NCBI GenBank assembly: GCA_035534235.1
Contig: DATLSH010000035.1
Span: forward strand, 1 to 64,000
Origin: Bog-473 sp035534235
GTDB lineage: Bacteria > Actinomycetota > Acidimicrobiia > Acidimicrobiales > RAAP-2
Direction: 5' to 3'
DNA length: 64,000 nucleotides
The translations under genes and the position numbers were made by a program. This document shows, one piece after another, positions 33,323-42,633 of the stretch. The notes beneath the pieces were generated by a model. It worked only from the letters and a program-made list of their open reading frames with translations. It ran no database searches and was not told the DNA's origin. Within the stretch, counting starts at the first letter, position 1. Each line of letters begins with the position of its first letter.

Positions 33323-35239
33323 GTGCTGCACTACGCCTACCTGATGCCCGTCCTGGCGCTGGCCGGCTTCTTGGTGCTCGTGGCGACCGGGCGGCGGCTG
33401 GGCGACCCGTTGGCCGGATGGCTGGGCACGACCGCCGTGGCCGGCTCCTTCGTGGTGGCCTGCCTGGTCCTCAACTGCCTCCTGCAGTCCTCGTCGTCGA
33501 ACCGGACCTACGTGCACAACTACTTCACCTGGTTCCACTCCGGCGGGTTGACGGTGCCCATCGGCATTCAGGTCGACCCGCTCTCGGTGACCATGTGCAT
33601 GTTCATCACCGGCGTGAGCGCGCTCATCCACCTGTACTCCATCGGCTACATGAAGGGCGACCGGGACTATTCCAAGTTCTTCATATACCTGAACCTCTTC
33701 GTCTTCTCCATGCTGGTCCTGGTGCTGGCGGACAACCTGCTGCTGACCTTCGTGGGTTGGGAGGGCGTGGGGGTCTGCTCCTACTGGTTGATCGCGTTCT
33801 GGTTCCACCGCGACTCGGCGGCGTCGGCGGGCAAGAAGGCGTTCATCTACAACCGCATCGGCGATGCCGGCTTCCTGCTGGCCATCTTCCTGATTTTCGA
33901 GCGGACCGGGACGATCCAGTACGAAAGCGGCCCGGGCGGGGGGATCTTCGGGCAGCTGCACCACCTGGGGGGCGGGACGGCCACCGCGGCCGTGCTCCTC
34001 CTCTTCCTGGCCGCCACCGGCAAGTCGGCCCAGATCCCGCTGTTCAACTGGCTGCCCGATGCCATGGAGGGCCCCACTCCGGTCTCGGCCCTCATTCACG
34101 CCGCCACCATGGTGACCGCCGGGGTCTACCTGCTCTGCCGGGTCAACCATCTCCTGGTGCTGACGCACTCCGGCATGCTGGTCATCGCCTCGGTCGGGGG
34201 CGTCACCGCCTTCGTGGCCGCCACCATCGCCTGCGCCCAGCAGGACATCAAGAAGGTGCTGGCCTTCTCCACCGTCTCGCAGATCGGTTACATGGTCCTG
34301 GCCGTGGGCAGCGGGGCCTACGTGGCCGCCATCTTCCTCATGGTGGCCCATGCCTTCTTCAAGGGTCTCCTCTTCCTGGCCGCCGGCTCGGTGATCCACG
34401 GGCTGGACGACGAGCAGGACCTCAAGCGCATGGGGGCCCTGCGCCGGACCATGAAGTGGACGGCGGCCACCTTCACCGTGGGCTGGCTGGCCATCGCCGG
34501 CATCCCTCCGCTGGCCGGCTTCTGGGCCAAGGGGGACGTGCTCGACAACGTGTACGCCCACTACAAGGTGCTGTGGGCCCTCGGCCTGCTGACCGCCGTG
34601 CTGACGGCGTACTACATGAGCCGGCTGCAGATCCTGGCCTTCGGCGACGACCCCCGCTGGGACAAGGTCGGCCCGGGCGGCGAGCCGGCCCACCACGCAC
34701 CGCACGAGTCGCCGTGGGTCATGCGGCTCCCGCTGGTGATCCTGGCCGTGGCCGCCTTCCTGGGCGGCGCCCTCAACCTGCCCTGGGCGCACCGGGTCAG
34801 CCTGGACAGCTGGCTGGCCCCGATCTTCGCCGGCTCGCTCTACCACGACGGCCTGCAGCGGTCGGCCCAGTGGGCCCTGGCGCTGACCGATGTGGCGGCG
34901 GCGCTCATCGGCGTGATCCTGGCGGTGGCGCTGTGGCGGGGGTCCCGGGTGGACAAGCCCGCCCTGGAACCGCAGTTCCTGCAGCGGGTCTGGTACTGGG
35001 ACGACGCCTACGACACCGTGCTCGGCCGGCCCAGCCGGAGGCTGGCCACCTTCCTGGCCTGGGTGATCGACGCCCGGGTGATCGATGGTGCGGTCAACGG
35101 CACGGCCCAGCTGGTGAAGGCCACCGGCACGGCCACCCGCAAGCTGCAGACCGGTTACGCGCGGCACTACGCACTCGGCATCGCCTTGGGCATGGCGCTC
35201 ATCATCGTGTTCATGCTCACCCGGACGTGGTGGGGATGA
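33323..35239 (+). CDS. nuoL: NADH-quinone oxidoreductase subunit L
   Basis: NuoL is the distal antiporter-like proton pump. It shows the Mrp signature GWEGVGVCSYWLIAFWFHRD, SAQIPLFNWLPDAMEGPTPVSALIHAATMV and the following KKVLAFSTVSQIGYM, with a long lateral helix near the C-terminus. The transducing Glu and pumping Lys residues sit in these motifs. Length is 638. It starts with GTG 33323, seven bases after nuoK, behind a GAGGAGA-like ribosome-binding site. Confidence 0.96.
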   Translation: MLHYAYLMPVLALAGFLVLVATGRRLGDPLAGWLGTTAVAGSFVVACLVLNCLLQSSSSNRTYVHNYFTWFHSGGLTVPIGIQVDPLSVTMCMFITGVSALIHLYSIGYMKGDRDYSKFFIYLNLFVFSMLVLVLADNLLLTFVGWEGVGVCSYWLIAFWFHRDSAASAGKKAFIYNRIGDAGFLLAIFLIFERTGTIQYESGPGGGIFGQLHHLGGGTATAAVLLLFLAATGKSAQIPLFNWLPDAMEGPTPVSALIHAATMVTAGVYLLCRVNHLLVLTHSGMLVIASVGGVTAFVAATIACAQQDIKKVLAFSTVSQIGYMVLAVGSGAYVAAIFLMVAHAFFKGLLFLAAGSVIHGLDDEQDLKRMGALRRTMKWTAATFTVGWLAIAGIPPLAGFWAKGDVLDNVYAHYKVLWALGLLTAVLTAYYMSRLQILAFGDDPRWDKVGPGGEPAHHAPHESPWVMRLPLVILAVAAFLGGALNLPWAHRVSLDSWLAPIFAGSLYHDGLQRSAQWALALTDVAAALIGVILAVALWRGSRVDKPALEPQFLQRVWYWDDAYDTVLGRPSRRLATFLAWVIDARVIDGAVNGTAQLVKATGTATRKLQTGYARHYALGIALGMALIIVFMLTRTWWG

Positions 35240-36780
35240 ACCACACCGTTCCCTTCCTGACCCTGCTGATCATCCTGCCGGCGGCGGGATCGGTGGCATT
35301 GGCGCTGCTCGGGCTGGACCGCCGGGTCTCCCAGGACCTCTGCTGTGCCCTGGGCATCGCGGTGTCCCTGGCCACGCTGGTGGTCGCCATCTCCGCCATG
35401 GTGGCCATGAAGGTGTCCACGGGCGGGTACCAGTTGGTCTCGAACCACATGTATACCGGCGACACACTCGGTGTGCATTGGTACCTGGGCATTGACGGGA
35501 TCTCGGTCTTCCTGGTCCTCCTGGCCGCGGTGCTCTTCCCCCTGGCGCTCATCCTCGGCCGGGACCGGGCCAAGGGCCGCGCCTACTTCGCCTGGTTGCT
35601 CCTGTTGGAGGCGGCGGTGCTGGGGAGCTTCCTCTCCTTGGACCTGATCGTCTTCTTCTTCATGTTCGAGCTGACGCTCGTGCCTTCCTACTTCATCATC
35701 GCCGGGTGGGGCCACGAGCACCGCGCCTACGCAGCGATCAAATTCTTCCTCTACACCTTCCTCGGTTCGGCCTTCCTGCTGGTGGGCATTCTCGCCCTGG
35801 CCTTCATCCACCAGTCCCAGACCCATGTCCTGACCTTCTCGCTCGGGGCGTTGGCACAGACGCACCTGGCGTCGTCGACCGAGCTCCTGCTCTTCGGCGC
35901 CTTCACCGCTGCCTTCGCGGTCAAGGCGCCCCTGTTCCCCTTCCACACCTGGTCGCCCGACGCCTACACCGAGGCGCCCGAAGAGGGCTCGGTGGTCCTC
36001 TCGGGTGTCCTGGCCAAAATCGGCACCTACGGGATCATCCGGTTCGACCTGAACCTGTTCCCCCACGCCACGCGGACGCTGGCCCCGCTCCTGCTGACGC
36101 TGGCCGTCATCGGCATTGTGTACGGGGCCCTCGTCGCCTGCGCCCAGCGGGACCTGAAGCGCCTGGTCACCTACTCGTCTCTGGCCCAGATCGGCTTCAT
36201 CGCCCTGGGCACGTTCGCCCTGAGCACGCAGGGCCTGGCCGGCGCCGTGCTGCTCATGCTCAACCACGGGCTGATCGTCGGGGCGCTCTTCATCCTCGTC
36301 GGCTTCATCTACCAGCGTCGCGGGACCTGGCAGGCCGGCGAGCTCCGGGGGCTCCAGAAGGCGGCGCCGGTCATGGCGGGGGTATTCACCGTGGCCATGA
36401 TGGCGTCCATCGGCGTGCCCGGGCTCAACGGGTTCGTCAGTGAGTTCCTGGTCCTCTCCGGGACCTTCCTCACCCACCGCTGGTGGGCCGTGGTCGCCGT
36501 CCTCGGGGTGATCGTGGCCGCCATCTACCTGCTCTGGGCCTACCAGCAGGTGTTCCACGGCGAGCCCGGAGCCGACGACGCCGTGACCGGCGACCTGGTC
36601 TGGCTGGAGCGCCTGGTGGTGGCGCCCCTCATCATCCTCATCGTCTTCCTCGGCGTCTACCCCAAGCCCGTGCTGGACCGGATCAACCCGTCGGTGAACC
36701 AGCTCATCGCCCACGTCGAGAGCAGCACCGGCCACCACCAGCCGGCGGTGGCCACCACGGGAGCCGGGGGGCAGCCATGA
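35236..36780 (+). CDS. nuoM: NADH-quinone oxidoreductase subunit M
   Basis: NuoM is a second antiporter-like proton pump with about 14 helices. Motifs are FMFELTLVPSYFIIAGWG with the key Glu, KAPLFPFHTWSPDAYTEAPE and RDLKRLVTYSSLAQIGFI. From ATG 35236 it has 514 residues. Its ATG overlaps the nuoL stop and its stop overlaps the nuoN ATG. Confidence 0.96.
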   Translation: MNHTVPFLTLLIILPAAGSVALALLGLDRRVSQDLCCALGIAVSLATLVVAISAMVAMKVSTGGYQLVSNHMYTGDTLGVHWYLGIDGISVFLVLLAAVLFPLALILGRDRAKGRAYFAWLLLLEAAVLGSFLSLDLIVFFFMFELTLVPSYFIIAGWGHEHRAYAAIKFFLYTFLGSAFLLVGILALAFIHQSQTHVLTFSLGALAQTHLASSTELLLFGAFTAAFAVKAPLFPFHTWSPDAYTEAPEEGSVVLSGVLAKIGTYGIIRFDLNLFPHATRTLAPLLLTLAVIGIVYGALVACAQRDLKRLVTYSSLAQIGFIALGTFALSTQGLAGAVLLMLNHGLIVGALFILVGFIYQRRGTWQAGELRGLQKAAPVMAGVFTVAMMASIGVPGLNGFVSEFLVLSGTFLTHRWWAVVAVLGVIVAAIYLLWAYQQVFHGEPGADDAVTGDLVWLERLVVAPLIILIVFLGVYPKPVLDRINPSVNQLIAHVESSTGHHQPAVATTGAGGQP

Positions 36781-38462
36781 TCGCCGCCCTGCTGGCCACC
36801 GCGGCGCACGGTGCCACCACCTCCAACCCGGACCGGCTGGTCGTCCCCCCCATCCGCTACCTGAGCATTCTGCCCCCCATGATCATGATCGGCGGAGCCG
36901 TGGCCGTCCTGGCCCTGGCCTCGCTGGTCAGCCGGCCGTTGCGGGTGCGCGTGGGCACCGCCGGCACCGTCGTCATCTCCGGCACCGCCCTGGGGATCTC
37001 CCTCTGGCAGTGGGCCGACGTGCAGGCCCACGGCGCGCACACCTACGTCGCCCATTCGGTGGTGATGGACGGCTTCAGCGTCCTCATCTCCATAGTGATC
37101 TCCGCAGCCATGCTCCTGACCGCGCTGGTGGCCGACGGCTACCTGAACCGGGAGGGCATCGACGGGACGGAGTTCCATGTCCTGGCCCTGGTGTCGGCTT
37201 CGGGCGCCATGTTGATGGGGATGGCCAACGACCTGATCATAGTGTTCCTCGGACTGGAGATCCTCTCCATCGCCCTGTACGTGCTCACCGCCTTCAACCA
37301 CCGGCGCGCCGCATCGGGCGAGGCGGCCCTCAAGTACTTCCTCCTGGGCGGGTTCTCCTCGGCCATCTTCGTTTACGGCATCGCCCTGACCTACGGGGCG
37401 ACGGGGTCGACCAACCTGACCCAGATCGCCGACTTCCTCTCCAAGAACGTGGTGCTGGCCGACGGGCTGCTGCTGGCCGGGCTCTCCCTGATGCTGGTCG
37501 GCTTCGGTTTCAAGGTGGCTGCCGTGCCGTTCCACATGTGGACGCCGGACGTCTACCAGGGGGCGCCCTCGCCGGTGACAGGCTTCATGGCCGCGGTGGC
37601 CAAGGCGGGGGCGTTCGCCGCCCTGCTCCGGGTGCTCTTCTCGTCGTTCGGCGTGATCAGCTCCGACTGGCGCCCCATCCTGTACGGACTGGCCGTGCTG
37701 TCCCTGGTGCTGGGCTCGGTGCTCGCCCTGCGCCAACGCGACGTCAAGAGGATGCTGGCCTACTCGTCGATCAACCACGCCGGGTTCATCCTCCTGGGTG
37801 TGGAGTCGGCCCGGGCCGCCGGAGTGAGCGCTTCGCTGTACTACCTCTTCGCCTACACGTTCATGACCATCGGCAGCTTCGCCGTGGTCACCGTGCTGGG
37901 GCGCCAGGGTGACGGGGACCACGACCTCACCCGCTACCGGGGCCTGGCCAAGCGCCAACCGGTGCTGGCCCTGTCCTTCGCCGTGCTCCTGCTGGCCCAG
38001 GCCGGCGCCCCGTTCACGACGGGGCTGTGGGCCAAGTTGCAGGTGGTCTTCGCCGCCGTGTCGGGGGGCTCGGTGCCCTTGGCCGTGATCGCCATGGTGA
38101 CCGCCGTGATCGCCGGCTTCTTCTACCTGCGGGTGGCCGCGCTGATGTACGCCGGGGGCGGGGACGCCGAAGGCGGGGGTGAGGCGCCGGCGCGTCCGGC
38201 GGGTCCGGACGCCGGAGCTGGCAACCACTGGGCTTCCCCCGAAAGCGTCTCCGGCTCGGTGGCCACCATGAACGACGAGATCCTCATGACCGGCCTGGCG
38301 GCGGCACCCTTCGGCGAGGAAACACCCAGCGTGGTCCCGGTGCCGGCACTCACCGGGCTGGCCATCGGCCTCTGTGTCGGCGTGACCGTGGTCTTCGGCG
38401 TGTGGCCCGGCCCCCTCCTCAATTTCGCCCACCAGGCGTCCCTGCTGTTCCTCGGAGCCTAG
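36777..38462 (+). CDS. nuoN: NADH-quinone oxidoreductase subunit N
   Basis: NuoN is the third antiporter-like pump. It has FLGLEILSIALYVLTAF with the conserved Glu, FKVAAVPFHMWTPDVYQGAPSP-type residues, and RDVKRMLAYSSINHAGFI. From ATG 36777 it has 561 residues, with a Gly/Ala/Pro-rich cytoplasmic loop near residues 460-490. It is the last gene of the complete nuoA-N operon. The next gene begins 92 bases later behind its own ribosome-binding site. Confidence 0.95.
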   Translation: MIAALLATAAHGATTSNPDRLVVPPIRYLSILPPMIMIGGAVAVLALASLVSRPLRVRVGTAGTVVISGTALGISLWQWADVQAHGAHTYVAHSVVMDGFSVLISIVISAAMLLTALVADGYLNREGIDGTEFHVLALVSASGAMLMGMANDLIIVFLGLEILSIALYVLTAFNHRRAASGEAALKYFLLGGFSSAIFVYGIALTYGATGSTNLTQIADFLSKNVVLADGLLLAGLSLMLVGFGFKVAAVPFHMWTPDVYQGAPSPVTGFMAAVAKAGAFAALLRVLFSSFGVISSDWRPILYGLAVLSLVLGSVLALRQRDVKRMLAYSSINHAGFILLGVESARAAGVSASLYYLFAYTFMTIGSFAVVTVLGRQGDGDHDLTRYRGLAKRQPVLALSFAVLLLAQAGAPFTTGLWAKLQVVFAAVSGGSVPLAVIAMVTAVIAGFFYLRVAALMYAGGGDAEGGGEAPARPAGPDAGAGNHWASPESVSGSVATMNDEILMTGLAAAPFGEETPSVVPVPALTGLAIGLCVGVTVVFGVWPGPLLNFAHQASLLFLGA

Positions 38463-38554
38463 GCGCGGCATTGGCGCGCCCTCCCGCCCCGTATCCTGTA
38501 TGAGGTCCGGGACGCCCAAGCAGTTCCTGATGTGCGAGAGGGAGGTGGGAACCA

Positions 38555-39169
38555 GTGGACGAGGAAGGCATCAGGGCGAACCTGGGCGGGTTGCCCCCCC
38601 TGGAGCACATCGACGACACGGATCTGCCGGTACATGAGGAGTTCGTGTTCGTTGCGCCCGCCGGGACGGTCCCCCCCCGCGCGCTGACCTGGCCCGGGAC
38701 CACCAGCCTGTGGACCGGCGCGGTCGTCTGCGCCGCCGCCCTGATCGCCGCCTCGCTACTGTTCTGGCCCGGGGGCGGGAAGGCGCCGGGTGCCGGGGCG
38801 CACGGCGCGGCGCGGCTCACCGCCGCCGTACCCCCGACGTCCACGACCACGTCCCCGGCGTCGACCACCACGACCACGGCGTCGACCACGACAACCACGG
38901 TGGCCCCGAAGAGCACACCGGCATCTCGCCCCGGCACCTCCACGCCGTTGGCAAGCTCAGGCGGCACCACCACCACGGCCCCTCCGGACACCACCACCAC
39001 GGCAGCGACCGGCAACTCGGGGACGGGGAACACAGGGGTGGGCAACACGGGGGCCGGCACGACCACGACCACCACGACTTCGACCACCACGTCGACTACC
39101 TCATCGACGGGACCCACCTGCACCACTCCACCGACGACATTCCCATGCACGCCACCTTCGTCTCCGTGA
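38555..39169 (+). CDS. single-pass membrane protein with Thr-rich extracytoplasmic tail
   Basis: I do not recognise a family. The first 45 residues are acidic and soluble, one hydrophobic helix spans about residues 53-71, and the remaining 130 are low-complexity Thr, Ser, Pro and Gly with runs of up to seven Thr. The tail would sit outside the cell and could be a wall-spanning or glycosylated stalk. Such Thr-rich stretches recur in the lipoproteins encoded near 56000. A GAGGGAGGTGGG ribosome-binding region precedes the GTG. It converges on the zinc-ribbon gene. Confidence 0.6.
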   Translation: MDEEGIRANLGGLPPLEHIDDTDLPVHEEFVFVAPAGTVPPRALTWPGTTSLWTGAVVCAAALIAASLLFWPGGGKAPGAGAHGAARLTAAVPPTSTTTSPASTTTTTASTTTTTVAPKSTPASRPGTSTPLASSGGTTTTAPPDTTTTAATGNSGTGNTGVGNTGAGTTTTTTTSTTTSTTSSTGPTCTTPPTTFPCTPPSSP

Positions 39170-39209
39170 CGTGATCGTGCGGCGGCAACCCCGGAGGCGC
39201 CGCCGCGGG

Positions 39210-39359
39210 TCACGAGTGGTGAGGCGGACGCTCCCGCTGCTGCTGCTCGGCCCAGCAGTGGTCGCAGTCCTCGCAGGCGCCGCCACCGGCAGCTGAGCGC
39301 ACGGGATGTGCGCCCAGGTGCCCGCAGCGCGGGCAGGCGGCCGGGTACGGTGCGCTCAT
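39210..39359 (-). CDS. 49-residue zinc-ribbon mini-protein coupled to the DUF2156 gene
   Basis: The frame MSAPYPAACPRCGHLGAHPV runs on to GGACEDCDHCW and ends in a Gln/Arg/His-rich tail. Two CxxC knuckles (CPRC and CEDC, with an extra Cys after) suggest a zinc ribbon. The ATG overlaps the TGA of the upstream DUF2156 gene (ATGA), the same coupling used by the nuo genes, which supports real translation. It is too short for routine gene calling. The function is unknown; a regulatory or accessory role for the membrane enzyme upstream is a guess. Confidence 0.6.
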   Translation of the reverse strand: MSAPYPAACPRCGHLGAHPVRSAAGGGACEDCDHCWAEQQQRERPPHHS

Positions 39360-42300
39360 GGCCGGGGACCCGAGGGTTCGGCTTCCCGCCGGCCCGGCGC
39401 ACCGTTGCCCTGGCCCAGCGCGGCCAGCACATCCGCGGGCACGGCCGGACCGCTGTGCTTGGCCGTCCCGGTGGCCAGCAGGCGCCCGATGACGGGGAGC
39501 TCGGTCAACGACTCGGCGCGCATGATCTGGACGGCCACCGGGACGAACTGTTCGGCCGAGTCGAAGACGATGTAGCGGGGGAGCCACCTCGGCTCGTACT
39601 TGGCGTTGAAGCGCCAGAGGGTCTCTATCTGGAGGACGCCGGAGAGCCGCCGCAGGGCCCAACGCTCGACCCGCTGGGTGACCCCGTCACCGGTCTCCCC
39701 CTCCAGAATGGAGCGCATGGCGGCGAAGTTGAGGCTCAGGCCCTTCATGCCCATCTCCTTCAGATGGGCAATGGTCGAGCACAGTGCGAAATCGAGCAAC
39801 CCGTTGGGGTGGTCGGCCGGGTCCCGGCGCATGAGGTCGAGCGAGTACCCACCGATGGCCGGTGACGGGACGAACTGGCACATGGCCACTGGCTCGGAGT
39901 CGGGTCCCTCGACCAGGGTGAGGAGGAGGTCGGCGTCGCGGGGGTCGAACAGCCGACCGAGCATCATGGAGAAGCCCCGTTCCTGCTCGCCCCGCCGGCT
40001 CTTGGCCATGAGGTCCACCAGACGGGCCGCGTCGACAGGGTCGAGGTGGGCGGGATCCAAGAAGCGCACCGTGTAGCCGTAGCGGGCCACCCGGTTGACC
40101 GCCTGGCGCAATCCCTTCATCTTGCCTCCGTCGAGGGAGAACTCGCGGGGGTCGACCACGGCTTCGTCCCCGATGTAGAGGAAGCGCATCCCCGACGCCT
40201 GGTAGGTCGGGAGCCACTCCTCTCCGGCGGCCATGACGCCGAGTCCCCACCCGTGGCGGTCGACGAAACGGCGAAAGGAATCCCACACGTGGGCCCGCTC
40301 CGAGAAGGGGCCGATGGGATCGGGGGAGACGAGGCAGACACCGCCGAACACCGCGTAGGCGACCATGGAGTCGCGGTGGAAAAACCACTGCTTGTCGTCG
40401 CGCAGGGCGAAGTAGTCCAGGGTGCCGTTGCCGTGGCGGCGCACGATGTCGCGTGCCCTGAGCTCCGCGGCACGCCGCCCGACCGCTGCCCTCCCGGTGG
40501 AGAGTCGTCGATCGACCACGGGCCGGGTCAGCAGGAACAGGGCGACGAAGATCAGGCTCACGCCGACGGCGAGCAGGCTGGGAGCCGCGAACCGGTTGAT
40601 GTGCGGCGGGAAGGCGACCCACTGCACACCGACGAGACGCTCGGCCGATCCGAGGAGCACACTCGGCCATCCCGGAAGGGGATGGTGGCGCACCCGACCG
40701 GCGAGCTCCACCCCGGCGAAGGACCCCAAGGTGGCCGTCACGCCGCCGATGGCCAGGATCAGGAAGGCGGAGACGATGGTCTCCCGTTCGGACTGGGCTC
40801 GGAAGAGCTCGCGCTGGACGACGAGAAGGACGAGGACCGCCACGCACACCACCATGGTGAGCAGGTCGGCCGCGTGGGCGATGTGCAGGACCAGCGAGGC
40901 GGTGAGCAGCGCAACGGCCACCAGCCACGAGCGGCGCTGTCCCCGCAGCACCCCCCGGGAGAGCATGATCATCCCGAGGCCGGAGATGGCGACCAGCGCC
41001 CCCGCGGCCTGCGACACCGCAACGGGGAGGTACTGGGCGAGGAGGTGGAGGTGGGAGCGGAGCGGGGAGGTCACTGCCGAGAGGAGGTCGATCATTCCGG
41101 CCACGAAGAGGGAGACGGCCGCGACCCGGCGGATCCGGCGGACCCGGATGTGATCGGCCGCCACTTCGGGGGCCGGCGGCCATGACGCTCCGCTGGGCCA
41201 GCTGGCCACCAATTCGGGGTGCAGGTCGGCCGCCTTGGTGCGGCCCTTGACCACGGTGTCGGCAGTGATGAGGCGCTCGCCCATGGTGGCCAGCGGGAGG
41301 TCCACCTCGGCCTGCATCAGCCGCACGTGGAGGTCGGCACCGGTCTCGAGCTCCAGGGTCGACTCCTGGCGGTGATGGAGGAAGGTCGGCGGCAGGCCGA
41401 ACCGGCCGCGGTGCTCGTGGACGACCTCCGAGGTGGCACCCGGGCAGGCGAAGAAGCCGCTGTCGAGATGCGTCAGTTCGGGCACCAGTGCGCCTCCGAC
41501 GACGACCCCCGCTGCGCCCCCGTCCAAAGCGGTCCGGGTGTAGTCGAGCGCATCAATCCCGTCGATGGTCAGGAGTGAATGCGCCGTGGGCCGGGCGCCC
41601 TGGTTGTGGGTGCCCAGACCGGCCCAGGGTACCGGGAGGCCCTCCCCACCCAGGGCGCGCCAGATGCCGCGTGAGAGGAAGGCCACGACCAGGCCCAGCC
41701 CGGCCAACAACGCGATGGCGACGGCCACGATGAAGAGGAAGCGGGAGAACCACGACGCGGCATAGGCGTGCTGGATTGCCCGTTGCTGGCGGGGCGAGCG
41801 GAAGACTCGCAGCAGCCCGTCAATGACCAGGTCCAGACGGAGCAACAGGGCCAGCGCGGCCAGCACCAATGGGGGCGCCCACACGTAGCGGCGGAGACGG
41901 CGGTAGAGGAGGCGCGAGGTGATGAAGCGCCGGGCCAGCCGGGGATTGTCCAGACGCTCTATGCCGATCAACCAGGGGCGCTCGTTTCCCGGAGCCGCCC
42001 CCAGGGGGGGGTTGGCGTCGGGCCGGAGCGTGCCGGCGCGCACCAGCACCGTGCGCACCCCGGTCCCGGTGATGCAGTGCAGATCGGCCCCGCTCTGCAC
42101 GGACAGGCCCAGTGCGGTCAGCGCGCCGGCGAGCTCGTCGTCGGGAGCCGGGGAGGGCCTGACCACCACGACCTGGGAGTCAGGGCGGGCGGCGAACGTC
42201 GAGAGCGCCGCCGTCAGCACGCCATGGGAGCCCAGAGCGGCCGCCGGTCCGCTGTCCATGAAGGCGGAAGGGGCCACCAGCTGGCCGCAGATGATCACGA

Positions 42301-42496
42301 TGCCGGGCCCCTGCCACTCCGCCAGGCGGTGGGCGATGTCGCGGCACGCCGCCAGTGAACTGGCCGTCGGCTCCGCCGGGAGGAGGAGGGCGCCGATCAC
42401 CTCCACCCGGCGACCCAGTGCCACGTCGATGGACGGGCCCCCCGCGGTCACCGGGGCAGCGGGGCCGGGGCCCCCGTCAATGGTGTCTCCGAACAT
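39356..42496 (-). CDS. DUF2156 (MprF-type) membrane protein fused to a degenerate metallophosphoesterase
   Basis: The 1046-residue chain has three parts. Residues about 28-430 resemble an actinobacterial membrane metallophosphoesterase interrupted by two helices (about 207-225 and 251-275), but the metal motifs are lost: GDxx is replaced by ICGQLVAP and GHTH by VVVGGALVPE. Residues about 455-660 hold six or seven transmembrane helices. Residues about 675-1010 are the DUF2156 GNAT-like domain (LDYFALRDDKQWFFHRDSM, CLVSPDPIGP, GGYSLDLMRRD), which in MprF adds an amino acid to lipids. An aminoacyl-lipid synthase role is an inference. Its stop overlaps the start of a zinc-ribbon gene. Confidence 0.75.
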   Translation of the reverse strand: MFGDTIDGGPGPAAPVTAGGPSIDVALGRRVEVIGALLLPAEPTASSLAACRDIAHRLAEWQGPGIVIICGQLVAPSAFMDSGPAAALGSHGVLTAALSTFAARPDSQVVVVRPSPAPDDELAGALTALGLSVQSGADLHCITGTGVRTVLVRAGTLRPDANPPLGAAPGNERPWLIGIERLDNPRLARRFITSRLLYRRLRRYVWAPPLVLAALALLLRLDLVIDGLLRVFRSPRQQRAIQHAYAASWFSRFLFIVAVAIALLAGLGLVVAFLSRGIWRALGGEGLPVPWAGLGTHNQGARPTAHSLLTIDGIDALDYTRTALDGGAAGVVVGGALVPELTHLDSGFFACPGATSEVVHEHRGRFGLPPTFLHHRQESTLELETGADLHVRLMQAEVDLPLATMGERLITADTVVKGRTKAADLHPELVASWPSGASWPPAPEVAADHIRVRRIRRVAAVSLFVAGMIDLLSAVTSPLRSHLHLLAQYLPVAVSQAAGALVAISGLGMIMLSRGVLRGQRRSWLVAVALLTASLVLHIAHAADLLTMVVCVAVLVLLVVQRELFRAQSERETIVSAFLILAIGGVTATLGSFAGVELAGRVRHHPLPGWPSVLLGSAERLVGVQWVAFPPHINRFAAPSLLAVGVSLIFVALFLLTRPVVDRRLSTGRAAVGRRAAELRARDIVRRHGNGTLDYFALRDDKQWFFHRDSMVAYAVFGGVCLVSPDPIGPFSERAHVWDSFRRFVDRHGWGLGVMAAGEEWLPTYQASGMRFLYIGDEAVVDPREFSLDGGKMKGLRQAVNRVARYGYTVRFLDPAHLDPVDAARLVDLMAKSRRGEQERGFSMMLGRLFDPRDADLLLTLVEGPDSEPVAMCQFVPSPAIGGYSLDLMRRDPADHPNGLLDFALCSTIAHLKEMGMKGLSLNFAAMRSILEGETGDGVTQRVERWALRRLSGVLQIETLWRFNAKYEPRWLPRYIVFDSAEQFVPVAVQIMRAESLTELPVIGRLLATGTAKHSGPAVPADVLAALGQGNGAPGRREAEPSGPRP

Positions 42497-42633
42497 GGCG
42501 CGCCCATCGTGTCACCTTCCGGGTCGCCAGTTCCGGCCCTCTGCGGGTGTTGAGCTCGACCAGGTGGTGAACCGGTGCCCAGTAGGGTGGCTTCCCGTGC
42601 CCGGTCCCGGTCTCCCCACCCATCAGCGCAGCC

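Noticed and set aside
33296..35167. 623-codon minus-strand frame
   Set aside because: Shadow of nuoL with His/Gln/Gly-rich composition and no recognisable domain.
38821..39160. Thr codon runs as a DNA repeat or CRISPR-like array
   Set aside because: They are low-complexity coding sequence (ACC/ACG) without regular spacers.
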